Positions 33,373-45,507 of a DNA stretch of 64,000 bases are shown here, in pieces. Origin of the DNA: Magnolia sinica (Eukaryota > Streptophyta > Magnoliopsida > Magnoliales > Magnoliaceae); NCBI RefSeq assembly GCF_029962835.1, contig NC_080590.1:70891501-70955500 (forward strand), given 5' to 3'. The position numbers and the translations under genes are program-made. The notes under the pieces were generated by a model that made no database searches, was not told where the DNA came from, and worked only from the letters and a program-made list of their open reading frames with translations. How positions within the stretch are numbered: the stretch's first letter is position 1; each line of letters begins with the position of its first letter.

Positions 33373-36300
33373 TGTAACGTCTCGAAAAAATTCATACAAA
33401 GACCCGAGTATCACCTTAAGCAGGAATCACTAAGGACCGAGTCCTTTGAAAATTAGACAAAAATTAATTAAGTACTTAACTAAATAAATCAGAGAATTAG
33501 CTTGAACCACTTTCTATACAAACTGCAAGACCCAAAACCATTAGGATTACTAACCTGACAGTTACTAGAAACCTAGGATCAATCTCAAAACCCAGTTGCT
33601 CTCAGGAGCACACTGAAACTCCGTATCCAGAAACGCACAACTTGAGCCCGGAGCGAAGTGTGTGAGAAACACGAATATCTTTAGAAAATGAACTCAAACT
33701 TAAGTGAATTGGGCCGTTTTCTTGTAGGCCAAATCTAAGGTTTCAGACTGTCAGATTCTGACCCAACTACACCCTTGGATTAGGGAAATTTTCCAACACA
33801 TATCAGTGTACTTGTGGCCCTGATCGAGTGACGGTGGCCGTTGAACTGAAACTGGTCCTCCACGGTCGATCTACAAATTCGATCGGACTAAAACTTTAAC
33901 CTGGCATAGATCCATTATCAGGAAACTTTCTCCAGACCGTATGTAGGAAATGGACCTCCAGATGAGCTCCGTTGGCCCGAAACAACCTCCCTTTGGCTAT
34001 AACCAAAGTATACCGTGGCCCTAGGGCCATTTGCACCCGTTCTAGGCCTATATAAGGGCCTTAACACACCTCTCTCTTATTCCATACGAATTTCCTAAAC
34101 CTAGGAAAGAGAAGAGAGAAAAGAGGAGGAAAGAGTGAGGAGGAGAGAGAGAGTGAGAGGTAGTTGTTGGGATTCATTCCCACCACTCCACATGCCGAAT
34201 CATTTCTCCCGTGTCGCTACACCATCAAATCCGAATCCATTTTTGGGTAAGAAATCCTAACCCTAATCTATTTTAGGAATCTGAATAGAGGAAACAGTGA
34301 AATAGCTAACCTATTTCATGATTTAGGTAGTCGTTATGCCATAACAAGAACATGGTGTACGAACTGAGTTCGTAACGAGCGTATCGACGAAAGGTGTGGA
34401 CTATATATATTTAGGTTATAGTTTTCAAGGCTTTCAATGTCAGTTAATGATTTATGATTGACTTGATTGTTGTCACATGTACTTAGATGCGATGTCTTCC
34501 TTGTATTACACATATATATAAACTATGTTGAATATAATGCATTCTGTGTGTTTATTGAAATGTTTGAATGAATATGGAATCATGATTTGTGCTTGCCATG
34601 ATTATTGATTGAGAATATGTGATTGTTGTATGTGTGACAACTCCTTTGTGAAAGGATTTGCTATAATATATGTTGTAATTATTTATTACATGTATGTTGA
34701 TATGTGTAGTCTAAGTGTTTGATAAAATGTCTGAATTAGAAGTTGTTTGTTGAAATGTATTTAATAAGGGTGTTGAGATAGGATTCTCAATTACCGTATC
34801 TATAGTTACAGTTTCCTTCATGTAACTTATCTCGCCACTACATGATTTATGGATGAAATGCCTATGTATGATAACATGTGCACTATGTGTTTGTTAAAAT
34901 GCTAAAATGAGATTTACATTTGAATTGTTTGTCACATGGTGTTTTACTATCACAAATGAATGCCTACTACATTTGAGTATGATTGGGACTAATACGTAGT
35001 CCAGGCAATCGGTAACGGTTTACGATCAGTGGCGGAACTAGTTTCGCCACAACGGATACGTTCGATGAATCCGAGTCGTACAGTGATTATCGACAGTGAT
35101 TAGGCTACGAGGAGTGCGTATGTGCTCTATGTCAATTAATTTAACGTGCACTCGTACCAGTCGAGCTTATCAAGCAACCCGATTTGCCTAATGTATGTTC
35201 ACCATGTATGAACATTACTGCTTGAATCTAAGGTACCACTTACCAGTGAAAAGCCTGTTTAACCTTGGTACCACGATCCGCTAAGACTCATGAGCTGGGC
35301 ATGGTGGTATGGGACACCGTGGTCGAGCTGTCGGCCTACGCTAGGGTGACGAGCCTCCCCGTAGTGTCCATTGAGCAACCCAAACTCGTGAGTCAAATAC
35401 GGTGGTATGAGACATTGTATTCGAGTTGTCGGCCTATATTAAGGTGACGAGCCTTTCTGTAGTGACCTCGAGTATAAACTAGGCCTACTATGAGGTGATG
35501 AGCCTCTCCGTAGCGACCTGAACTTACCTATCCACTGCTTTTAAATCAAGGGTGATGTTGCCCTATAACTTGCCTCTCGTATGTGACTAATTAGGATTGA
35601 CGACCCTAAATGGATCATTATTTGAGTAAATGATATAAAGGGAGGTACCTTAGCTTCCTGAACTTGCTGTATGAATATGCCTAATAAATCACTCAGTTAA
35701 CATGACCATGCACCGCATTGCATGTGCCTTTGGCGTTGAAGAGCACGTGTTCGGAGTGGTGCATGCTGCGATCATGAGATGATGTCAGTGAGGGAGTGCA
35801 GGCGAGGGCATGCATCATTACAGCATATCATTCCTGCATTAACAAGAGTACTCAAGACATGGATGTTGTACTGCTTTATCATTACTACTTGATTGAATTG
35901 ATAACATGTTAACCTTTGCCTTATAGCTCCACTGAGTTAATCACTCACTCCCATTCTGGGATGGTGTTTTAAAACACCAACCAAACTCTGTTGTAGCTTC
36001 AGGTGATGGCGATGCTTACGAGGCGGAGCCTGACTTTTATGATGACGAGGAGGAATTCTCCTACATGCAACTCTCTGGCGGGTCTATGTAGACCTGGAGT
36101 TGCGTCGACGGGGTTACAGGGATATGGATTAGATGTCAGTACCTTGTATCATTTTATAAATTTTGGAACTATACATGTAATTATTTAACCTGGTGACATG
36201 TTCATACTCTGGAGACTTACAACCACTTATATGCTTTATATATCTATCACAGTTTTCCACTTGCATAATCAAATTATTTTTAGAGTATGATGTGCTGTTT

Positions 36301-36431
36301 TAGTGTAATCTCATTTATGTTTAATGCACTAATACGGACAACATTCAATCATCATTATTTATGTTGCATAAGTGATGCGATAGATCTCGGGAGTTGAGCT
36401 CTGCTCGACCCTTGAAATTTGAGGCATTTCA
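33373..36431 (+). repeat. 5' LTR of the Tekay-like element (3.06 kb)
   Basis: Starts TGTAACGTCTCG and ends gaggcatttca. It carries 1,368 bases (33825-35192) that the 3' LTR lacks, and lacks about 104 bases found there (43771-43874). The region 35193-36431 aligns closely with the second half of the 3' LTR. Confidence 0.9.
34049..34056 (+). promoter_or_regulatory. TATA box of the Tekay-like LTR
   Basis: TATATAAG with a C-rich flank, followed about 30 bases later by a pyrimidine-rich start-like sequence (ctctcttattcc). It lies in the part of the LTR that the 3' copy has lost. Confidence 0.6.
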
Positions 36432-36434
36432 AAT

Positions 36435-36446
36435 TGGTATCAAAGC
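36435..36446 (+). other. Primer-binding site (tRNA-Met type)
   Basis: TGGTATCAAAGC, three bases after the LTR. The usual site for initiator-Met tRNA in this lineage is TGGTATCAGAGC, one base different. Confidence 0.8.
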
Positions 36447-36876
36447 ATGATTTGGATTAAACTAGACCTGGGTTATGGTAACATAACACACACTAAAGTA
36501 CTTTGACTTAGGAGGGAGCGATAAAAATGTAAAAATGAATGTAGGATTCCAAGTTTCGCCAACGGACGAAACTGACCATTGAAACAGGACCCGTATGCAT
36601 CTGTGATCATGTGAGGTGATCCCAGTTCCTTTCTAGACCATCAATCGATGGGTTTAGACGATAATTCAGCCTATTCCACACTCAAATGACCGGAATGCGT
36701 GAATATGCTCGAGATGGATGCCGAAAACGTCTCAAACGGACTCATGGGCCCAAACGGTGTAAATCAGGGGGAATTAAAGTGGCCCCCGCACATTTTCGGC
36801 ACCCCGGGGGGGATGCCATCACCCCTAGGGCGATGTCATCTCCCTAGGTCCAGTGGACCGCAATGACATAGTGCTT

Positions 36877-36894
36877 ACCGCGAGGCCTCGCGGT
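36877..36894. repeat. Perfect 18-base palindrome in the Tekay leader
   Basis: ACCGCGAGGCCTCGCGGT is fully self-complementary, so the RNA leader could form a GC-rich hairpin or dimer. Smaller palindromes (ggtccagtggacc at about 36848) lie nearby. Confidence 0.8.
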
Positions 36895-37293
36895 CCAGCT
36901 ACAGCCGGTCATGTCGGGCCGATGGTGTACACGCGTGTAGGGCCCACGAACACGTGTGAGACCACTCTATATGTTCCCTTTTTTGCTTCATTCTTCCATT
37001 TTTAAGTTTTCAAACCCCTCCAAGCTCTCAAAAATCTGATTTTTCTCTCTCAAATCTCCCTACCATTCTCAAATATTATTCTTCTTCATCACTATATACC
37101 CACCTCCCACCACTCATTTCAAACCCATCTCCTATCTCCCTCATTTTCTCCCATTTGAGCACACAAAACCTCCTTTGTGTCTCAAAAATCTCAAGTTCCA
37201 CCAACCCATCCTATCCCTCCATCTTGTTTCACTCTCATAACTCTTTTCGAGCTCGTGGCTGTTGTCTTCTCTCTCTCTACACTTCTTTCCCTC

Positions 37294-38563
37294 ATGGGAA
37301 AGAAGAGGGCTTCCATAGATGAAGCTGGGCCTAGCCGCCCTACCCGTCCAAGAAAGCAGAAATCGGGCGCTGAAGTAAGTACAAGCGCCGCACGAGAGCT
37401 GAAGACGAAGCGGGATCTCGATCCCCAAATTCCGCTCGAAAGGGCCCTACCGCCGGGCATCGCACATGGTAGGTTCAAGGGTCGTAGAGTTCTCTGTGAA
37501 GCACACGTGGACGAAAAACTATTTAGGCTATATCCGACGATGGACCTCCTATTGGACGCCGGATGGGGTCTCATATTTGAAGGCAAGTCACGTGCATGTG
37601 AGAGCACTATCTGAGCCTTCTACGCTCACATATGGGACCCATCGCTGGAGCTTCTACAGTTCACTATTCCCATGGGAAGACGGGAAGCCACAGTTGATGT
37701 TGGTGTGATAGCTCGAATTATGGGGATGGAGCGTGGTGAGGTTCATGCTAGCGAGAAGAGTCTCAAGAGTGTGCGAGAAAGAGATCGTCGTACACGATTT
37801 CTTTGCAGCCGACTAATCCACTGGAATCGAGGCAACTGCCTCTGCGACCAAGATGACTCATGACTTCTGCCTACACCACATATTCACACATAATGTGTAT
37901 CCTAGGTGGAGCAATCACTCCGAATGCACACGTTTGATGGTGGACTTCCTATACAGAGCTGGGCAGGGAGACAAGCTATACCTACCTACATTTGTCCTAC
38001 TACAGATAATCCAGACCACACGCTTTCCTAGGACTGACATTTCACTTCCATTTGGCTGACTCATATGCAAGCTTGCTTGAGAGTTCGGCTACCAACTTGA
38101 CACGGAGCTTGTGCTAATCCACTACATTAATGATGCTACGCTCAACAACATGGGATTTGGGCCATGACAACATCAAGCCCGACTCGATGGGAGTGAGGAT
38201 GAGACAGGAAGTGAAGAGGAAGAAAGTGATGAAGAAGGGGACGAAAATGAGATAGAGGAAGGAAGCGAGGAAGATGGAGAGCAGGAAGAAGAAGAAGAGA
38301 AGGCCCAAGACTCTGATGAGGGCTCTCCACCTGCTACACATGAGCACCATCATGATCGGGCTGCTTTAGAAGCTCCCTTTACTCAGATTGAGGAGGGCCA
38401 AGTCACCCTACGACAGGAGGTCAGAGAGACCCGAGCCAAGCTTGAAGAGAATTAGGCCTACATGAAGCAGAGATTTAAGAAAGTGTCTCGCACCTTGAAG
38501 GCTCTCCTGTGTTGTATGCAGGACAAGGGTACTCCCCCACCATCACCAGATTCAGACGACTAG
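37294..38563 (+). pseudogene. Extra ORF upstream of gag in the Tekay-like element
   Basis: The start is chosen at ATG 37294 (MGKKRASIDEAGPSRPTRP). It runs in three frames to TAG at 38561. Recognisable pieces are FKGRRVLCEAHVDEKLFRLY and LLDAGWGLIFEGKSRACEST, then (shifted) FTIPMGRREATVDVGVIARI, then YRAGQGDKLYLPTFVLLQII, then a strongly acidic Glu/Asp run at about 38190-38310 and a tail with LRQEVRETRAKLEEN. The layout resembles the plant 'putative plant transposon protein' domain with an acidic, coiled tail. Chromoviruses of this lineage normally have gag as the first ORF. At least three frameshifts or stops are present. Confidence 0.6.
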
Positions 38564-38860
38564 TCCTATGTTGTAGTTGTCTTTAGATTTTCTTTGCTTT
38601 CTTGTTTTCTATGTTATAGCCTTGATAGGCTTAGTAGTAGGGTAGAGTTGTTGGTGTGTTTTGGTGTTTAAGCTTTGTTAGATTTGCTCACATGCATCTT
38701 CTGTCATGATCCATGTAAGACTACATCTCATGTATTATGACAATTTTGGTTAAATGAAATGCATGCAGCTCCTTTTGCTATGAAATTGTAGAATGCTTGA
38801 GGAATTGAGTGTTATTATGTAAAATCTTACACATGTTGCATCCTATGTTGTATATAGGGA

Positions 38861-39960
38861 ATGCCACCTAAGACCACTCAGAGTACGACACGTCTTACAC
38901 TTGGCGAATCGATTGATGGGGCACCTCCCCTAAGCGATAGCCATACAGACCCCAGTTTGGGCCCGAATCATGAGACTATGCCGGATTCTCAGCCGGCCAC
39001 TGGCCCCATAAATGGGCCGACACCTTCTGCACCACCGGTTTCAGGACAGAACCGTGCGTCTTCATCGACGCCCCACATGCATTAGGCTCCTCCTCCTGAT
39101 AGGTTAGAGCAGATAATGCTCCTTATGCAGCAGCAGATTTGGACCACCATCGCTGGGGCCCTTGTCCAGAACATGAATGTGGTTCTGCCTGTACCACCTG
39201 TGAACCCTGTTGGAAGCCTGAATGCTAGCAGCCTATTCGAGCGATTCCAACGCTTCCAACCTCCCACTTTTATTAGTACTCACAGACCCGAGGCTGGATA
39301 TTGGTTTGACCGCATCTCTAAGATGCTGAAGCTGCTGCACTGTACTGAGGCAGAGCAGGTTGAGTTGGTCACATACATGTTTGAGAAGGAGGCCAGTCTC
39401 TGGTGGAACAACATCATACGGACAGTGCCTACTGAGTATGTGTGGACACGAGAAGCTCTTGAGACCTGCTTCCATGAGAAGTACTTCTCCCTCATGTATC
39501 GTAATGAGAATGAGAGTGATTTACTTCACCTCTGTCAGGGAGGAATGACTGTGGCCGAGTATGAAAATAGGTTCACGGAGCTAGCCAGATACGCTCCCTT
39601 GATATTAACAAACAAGCCGATGCGAATGCGACGATTTTCTGAGGGTCTGCGGCTTGATATCCGCACGAAGATGTGTTGCGCTAGCATTTCCAACTATGCT
39701 GAGCTAGTGAACATGTCTCTGCGAGCTAAGCAGGATGGGGACAGACTATCCCGTTTACACATACCCGTGGGAAAAAGTCCTCGATCAGATTTGTCGAGCA
39801 AATCATTCCTTGGCAAGAGGCCACGTGCAGATTCGCCTCCCAGACTTACGGCTCCACCGACTCAGTTGAGGCGAGCAGACTTATGATGTACTTACTACAA
39901 GAGGTTGGGCCACACTGACACTTACTGTTTCACCAAGATAAGGGACATCGGCTTCGCGCC
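38861..39960 (+). pseudogene. Tekay-like gag
   Basis: The start is MPPKTTQSTTRLTLGESIDG at 38861. TAG interrupts at 39082-39084, after which the same frame continues open to 39886. The capsid region includes LFERFQRFQPPTFISTHRPE, WFDRISKMLKLLHCTEAEQV, WWNNIIRTVP and MTVAEYENRFTELARYAPLI. The nucleocapsid knuckle follows the stop at 39884: CTYYKRLGHTDTYC, where the second Cys is Tyr. Particle formation and RNA binding would be impaired. Confidence 0.85.
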
Positions 39961-42900
39961 TCCTCAGAAGATTAACCATCAGTTACCTCAGGCCATCTCA
40001 GCTCTACCTTTACGATCAGCAAGACCTGCACCTCGATTTAGGCCGCCTTAATGGCCTATGGCACCATAGCCGAACCGTACTCAACAGGCACGAGTACATG
40101 CGCTTGCAGCTGAAGTGTTTGAGTCAGCAGCTACAGTAAACCCTTCGAGGTCACTGCCCACATCCAAGGTACATCCATATTCCTATTAATGGACACTCGG
40201 TCCACTATTTTGATAATATCATGTTCTACAGTCAAGCGCTTAGGCTGAACATGACCCCTATGGTTGGGGTGAGAGTTATCGCAGTAGCAAGAACTTTTAC
40301 AGATGCCACTAAGTTGTGTGAGGTTGCTTGATAGATTTAGGGAGCAGGACAATATGCATTGACCTGATTGTCACCACGATATACCATTACGATGTCATCC
40401 TCGGCTTGGATTGACTTACTGAAATAAGGGCCAAGATCGACAGCGAGACCCGACTGGTGATGGCACACAAACCCAAAAACACGACCTTCACATTCCCCGT
40501 TCAAGTCAGTTGGCCCTTCCGGGTTCTTTATTATTCTGCCCTATTAAAAGCTCATAATGGTCCGACACTTGAAAACATGCCCATGGTCCAGGACTTCTGG
40601 GAAGTGTTTAAGACGATACCTGGATTACCTCCCTGACGCGAGATCAACTTTACTATCGACCTTGTGCTTGGTGTGACACCCATTTCCTTACCCACTTATC
40701 GCATGCCTCCATGTGAGATAAAGGAATTAAGGAGACAAATTGATGACCTGTATGATTCAGGTTTCATACGGCCTAATGTGTCTCCTTGGGGAGCACCCGT
40801 GCTGTTTGTGAAGAAGAAAGATAGATCACTGTGATTGTATATTGATTATCGCAGATTGAACCAAGTGACCATGAAGAACAAGTATCCTTTGCCCAGGATA
40901 GACGATCTGTTCGATCAATTGAAAGGGGCATAGTATTTTTCAAAGATCGACTTGCAGTCAGGGTATCACTAGTTGTGTGTCAGGGATGAAGATGTGCAGA
41001 AGACAGCATTCAGAACCAGCTTTGGGCACTACAAGTTCCTTGTGATGTCATTTAGACTCACAAACGCACCTGCCGTGTTCATGGACCTTATGAACCTGGT
41101 GTTTCATCCTTATCTATACCGATTCGTCATCATATTTATAGACGACATCCTAATATACTCTAAGAGTCGGGAAGATCACAAGGAGCACTTGCGAGTAGTC
41201 TTTAATACTCTCAGGAAGAACCAGTTGTTCGCACAGTACAAGAAGTGTGACTTTTAGAAAGAAGAAGTTAAGTTCCTGGGGCATGTTGTGTCCAAGGAAG
41301 GAATAACTGTGGACCTTGCTAAGGTGACCACAGTTCAGGACTGGGAGCAGCCCGGTTCAGTTACTGAAGTGAGGAGTTTCCTTGGCCTGGCAGGTTACTA
41401 TCGTCGTTTCATTAGAGACTTTTCTAAGATAGCCAGACCGTTGTCTCAACTCACTCGGAAAGATCTCAAGTTTCCCTAGAATGAGAAGGCAGAAGCATCC
41501 TTTCAGGAACTGAAGGACAAGTTGACATCCGCATCCGTGCTATTATTGCCAGAGCAGGGGTTAAATATACGATATACACCGTCTTGTGTTGGGTTGGGTT
41601 GTGTTCTGATGCAGAAGGACAGAGTGATTGCCTATACATCGCGACAGTTGAGGAAGCACGAGGAAAACTACCCTACGCACGACCTAGAGTTAGCCACTGT
41701 CACCTTTGCATTAAAGCTCTAAGGACATTACCTCTACGGAGAGAAGTTCGAGCTCTTTTGCGACCACAAGAGTCTCAGATACATATTCACACAGAGAGAC
41801 TTGAATATGAGGCAACGACGATGGATGGAAACCTTGAAGGACTTCAAGTTTGAGATTTTGTACCATCCCGACAAGGCCAACCTTGTAGCAGACGCATTGA
41901 GCCGCAAGAAGACGATAGCATTTGCAGCTTCGCTGATGATAGAGGAGTGGAACATGGTAGAGTTTGTGCGAGACTTTGAGCAAAAACTTACGGTAGAGGA
42001 GCCGTTCGAGAGCGTCGCACATATTCATGTACAACCACTTATCGATGACCGAATCATAGTGGCTCAGGGGGAAGATGAATGATTAGTAGAGTTGAGAAAG
42101 CAAGCCAGTGACGATGAAGACTTTGAATGAAGAGTTGGTACGGATGGGGGTTTACGTTATTGCGGCCGCCTATGCGTCCCAAATCTTCATGACTTGAGAA
42201 GGGAAGTTCTCAAAGCTGCTCACAATTCGAAGATGGCGATGTATCCTGGTAATACAAAGATGTATCGAGATCTGAAGCGTTCGTACTGGTGGGACAACAT
42301 GAAGGCCCACATTGCAGGCTATGTATCCCGTTGTTTCACTTGCCAGCAGGTCAAGGGCGAACATCGCCGACCTCCTGATTTACTTCAGCCTATGCCCATA
42401 GCTGAATGGAAATGGGATTTCATCTCTATGAATTTCATTTCAAGGTTACCGAAGACTAGGAAGGGACATAACTCCATTTGAGTGATTGTAGACTGGTTAA
42501 CAAAATCGGCTCATTTTCTCCCGATTAGAGTCTCAAACTCAGTAAACGATTTGGCCAGGCTGTACATCAAGGAGATAGTATGTCTGCATGGAGTTCCTAT
42601 GGAGATCATGTCGGATCGAGACACGCGATTCACATCTATCTTCTAAACTAGTATCCAAGAAGCAATGGGTGTAAAACTGAAGTTCAGTACCGCGTTCTAC
42701 CCACAGACGGATGGGCAGACGAAACGGTTGAATCGGGGGTTGAAAGATATGCTACGCGCTTATGTGCTTGATTTCAAGGACAGTTGGGATGACTGTCTTC
42801 CTTATGCTGAGTTTGCTTATAACAACAATTTTCAAGTGAGTATTGGCATGACTCCCTACGAGGCCTTGTATGAGCGCTCATGTTGAGCACCGCATTGCTG

Positions 42901-43480
42901 GGCAGAGGTTGGCGAGAAGAGTTTGATTGGCCCAGAGTTAGTGCAGACGACCTTAGAAAAGATCGACATTATCAGGCGCCAACTTCTAGCAGCACAGAGC
43001 AGACAGAAGAGTTACACCGATACAAGGCGGCGACCGCTAGAGTTTGAGGTTGGGGACCATGTATTCCTGAAAGTTTTCCCTACGAAGGGAGTCCTTCGAT
43101 TTGGCAAGAAAGGGAAACTCACGCTAAGATTCATTGGCCCATTCCATATACTAGATCAAGTGGGTGTGGTAGCGTACCGCCTTGCTTTGCCCACACCACT
43201 CGCAGGCGTGCACAACGTATTTCACGTATCGATGCTGAAGAAATATGCTCCTGACCCTTCCCACATTATCAAATGGGAGCAGGAACAGTTGAGTGAAGAT
43301 GTTACTTATGTATTGCGACCAATGCGTATCCTAGAGAGGAAGGAACAGGTGTTGCGTAGTAAAGTTATTCTACTTGTGAAGATACTGTGGACGCACCACG
43401 CTGAAGAAGAGGCTACTTAGGAAATAGAAGCCGAAGTCCACAAGAACTACCCTCAGATTCTCGAGGAGTACAAAAAGGTA
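39961..43480 (+). pseudogene. Tekay-like pol: protease, RT, RNase H, integrase, chromodomain
   Basis: Protease (about 40140-40330) is very decayed; its active site reads D-T-R. RT runs about 40640-41260, with [52 protein letters not shown], a changed '[10 protein letters not shown]' (Gly to Arg) and intact FIDD at about 41138-41149. RNase H (about 41530-41910) has [20 protein letters not shown] and [16 protein letters not shown]. Integrase (42194-43200) has a zinc finger ending CFTCQQVKG and MSDRDTRF. Its catalytic Glu is Lys (codon 42722-42724, DGQTKR). A chromodomain-like tail (43290-43470) reads LRPMRILERKEQVLRSKVIL. At least ten in-frame stops fit C-to-T or G-to-A changes. Confidence 0.88.
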
Positions 43481-43507
43481 CTAATTTTAAGGATGAAATT
43501 TTTCTTT

Positions 43508-43520
43508 AAGGGGGGTAGAT
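43508..43520 (+). other. Tekay polypurine tract
   Basis: aaggggggtagat immediately before TGTAACGTCTC. Confidence 0.8.
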
Positions 43521-45313
43521 TGTAACGTCTCAGAAAAATCTGTACAAAGACCTGAGTATCACCTCAGGTAGGAATCACTAAGGACCGAATCCTTTGGAAA
43601 TTAGACAAAAATTAATTAAGTAATAAACTAAATAAATCAGAGAATTAGCTTAAACCACTTTTTATACGAACTGCAAGACCCAAAACCATTAAGATTGCTA
43701 ACTCAACATTACCTAGAAACCTAGGATCAATCTGAAAACCCAGTTGCTCTCGGGAGCACACTGAAACTCTGTATCGGACCTGGACCACGTGTCGAAAGTC
43801 CGATTACTACGAAACTATACGATTATGACCGCCTTACTAGGTTTGACAACCATATCGGGAATCAAGTCCAAATAGTATCTAGAAATACACAACTTGAGCC
43901 CGGAGTGAAGTGTGTGAGAAACGCGAATATCTTTAGAAAATGAACTCAATCTTTAGTGAATTGGGCCGTTCGCTTGCAGGCCAAATCTAAAGTTTTAGAC
44001 TGTCAGATTCTGACCCAACTACATGATTGGATCAGAAAAATTTTCCAACACATGTCAATGTACTTGTGGCCTTGATGTATGTTCACCATGTATGGACGCT
44101 ATTGCTTGAATCTAAGATACCACTTACCAGTGAAAAGCCCGTTTAACCTTGGTACCATGATCCGCTAAGACTCATGAGCCAGGCATGATGGTATGGGACA
44201 CTGTGGTCAAGGTGTCGGCCTACGCTGGGGTGACGAGCCTCCCTGTAGTGTCCATTGAGCAACCCAAAATTGTGAGCCGAATGCAGTGGTACGAGACACT
44301 GTATTCGAGCTATCGGCCTACGCTAAGGTGACGAGCCTTTCCATAGTGACCTCGAGAATAAAATAGGCCTACGCTGAGGTGATGAGCCTCTCCGTAGCAA
44401 CCTGAACTTGCCTATCCACTGCTTTTAAATTAAGGGTGATGATGCCTTATAACTTGCCTATCGTATGTGACTAACTAAGATTGACGACCCTAGATGGATC
44501 ATTGTTTGGGTAAATGATATCAATGGGAGGTACCTTAGCTTCCCAAACCTAATGTATGAATATGCCTAATAAATCACTCAGTTAACATGACCATGCACCG
44601 CATTGCATGTTCCTTTAGCGTTGAAGAGCACGTGTCCGGAGTAGTGCATGCCGCGATCATGAGATGATGTTGCTGAGGGAGTGCAGGTGAGGGCATGCAT
44701 CATTACAGCATATCATTTTTGCATTAACAAAAGTAGTTAGGACATGGATGTTGTACTACTTTATCATTACTGCTTGATTGAATTGATAACATGTTAACCT
44801 TTGCCTTATATCTCTACTGAGTTGATCACTCACTCCCACTCTAGGACGATGTTTTAAAACACCAACCAGACTCTGTTGTAGCTTCAGGTGATGGCGATGC
44901 TTACAAGGCAAAGCCTGACTTTTATAATGACGAGGAGTTCTCCTACATGCAACTCTCTGGCGGGTCTATGTAGACCTGGAGTTGCGTCGACAAGGTTACA
45001 GGGATACGGATTAGATGTCATTAGATTGTATCATTTTATAAATTTTAGAACTATACATGTAATTATTTAACCTGGTGATATGTTCATCTTCTGGGGACTT
45101 ACAACCACTTATATGCTTTATATATCTATCACAGTCTTCCACTTGCGTAATCAAATTATTTCTGGAATATGATATGTTATTTTAGTGTAATCACATTCAT
45201 GTTTAATGCACTAATACGGACAACATTCAATCATCATTATTTATATTGCATAAGTGATGTGATGGATCTCGAGAGTTGAGCTCTACTCGACCCTCGAAAT
45301 TTGGGGCGTTATA
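43521..45313 (+). repeat. 3' LTR of the Tekay-like element (1.79 kb, deleted)
   Basis: Starts TGTAACGTCTCAG and ends ggggcgttata. Relative to the 5' LTR it misses the segment equivalent to 33825-35192 (junction about 44076, 'cttgat|gtatgttcacc'), including the TATA box. Confidence 0.9.
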
Positions 45314-45318
45314 GCCCT

Positions 45319-45460
45319 ATTGCAATTCCTAGATTAGAAGTTAGTGTTTTGGTACATTCCGAGGTGGGTCGCGCAACACACGTGGGCCCCACTTGCACAA
45401 ATCCCATGCTATCAAATCAATCAATCCATCAATCAAGCCATCAATTAAGCCATCCATCAC

Positions 45461-45507
<47 letters not shown>

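Larger units (their letters stand above)
33373..45313 (+). mobile_element. Tekay/Del-like chromovirus (Ty3/gypsy), nearly full length
   Basis: 11.9 kb flanked by a perfect 5-bp duplication gccct (33368-33372, 45314-45318). LTRs are 33373-36431 and 43521-45313. The order is PBS (tRNA-Met type), leader, extra ORF (37294-38563), gag (38861-39960), protease, RT, RNase H, integrase with C-terminal chromodomain (about 40140-43480), and polypurine tract (43508-43520). Termini TGTAACG and CGTTATA are near-perfect inverted repeats. Numerous stops indicate an inactive copy. Confidence 0.9.

Noticed and set aside
37141..37607. Minus-strand frames opposite the pre-gag ORF
   Set aside because: Shadows of the plus-strand ORF.
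38114..38353. Phe/Leu-rich minus-strand frame resembling a membrane protein
   Set aside because: It is the complement of the acidic Glu/Asp run of the extra ORF.
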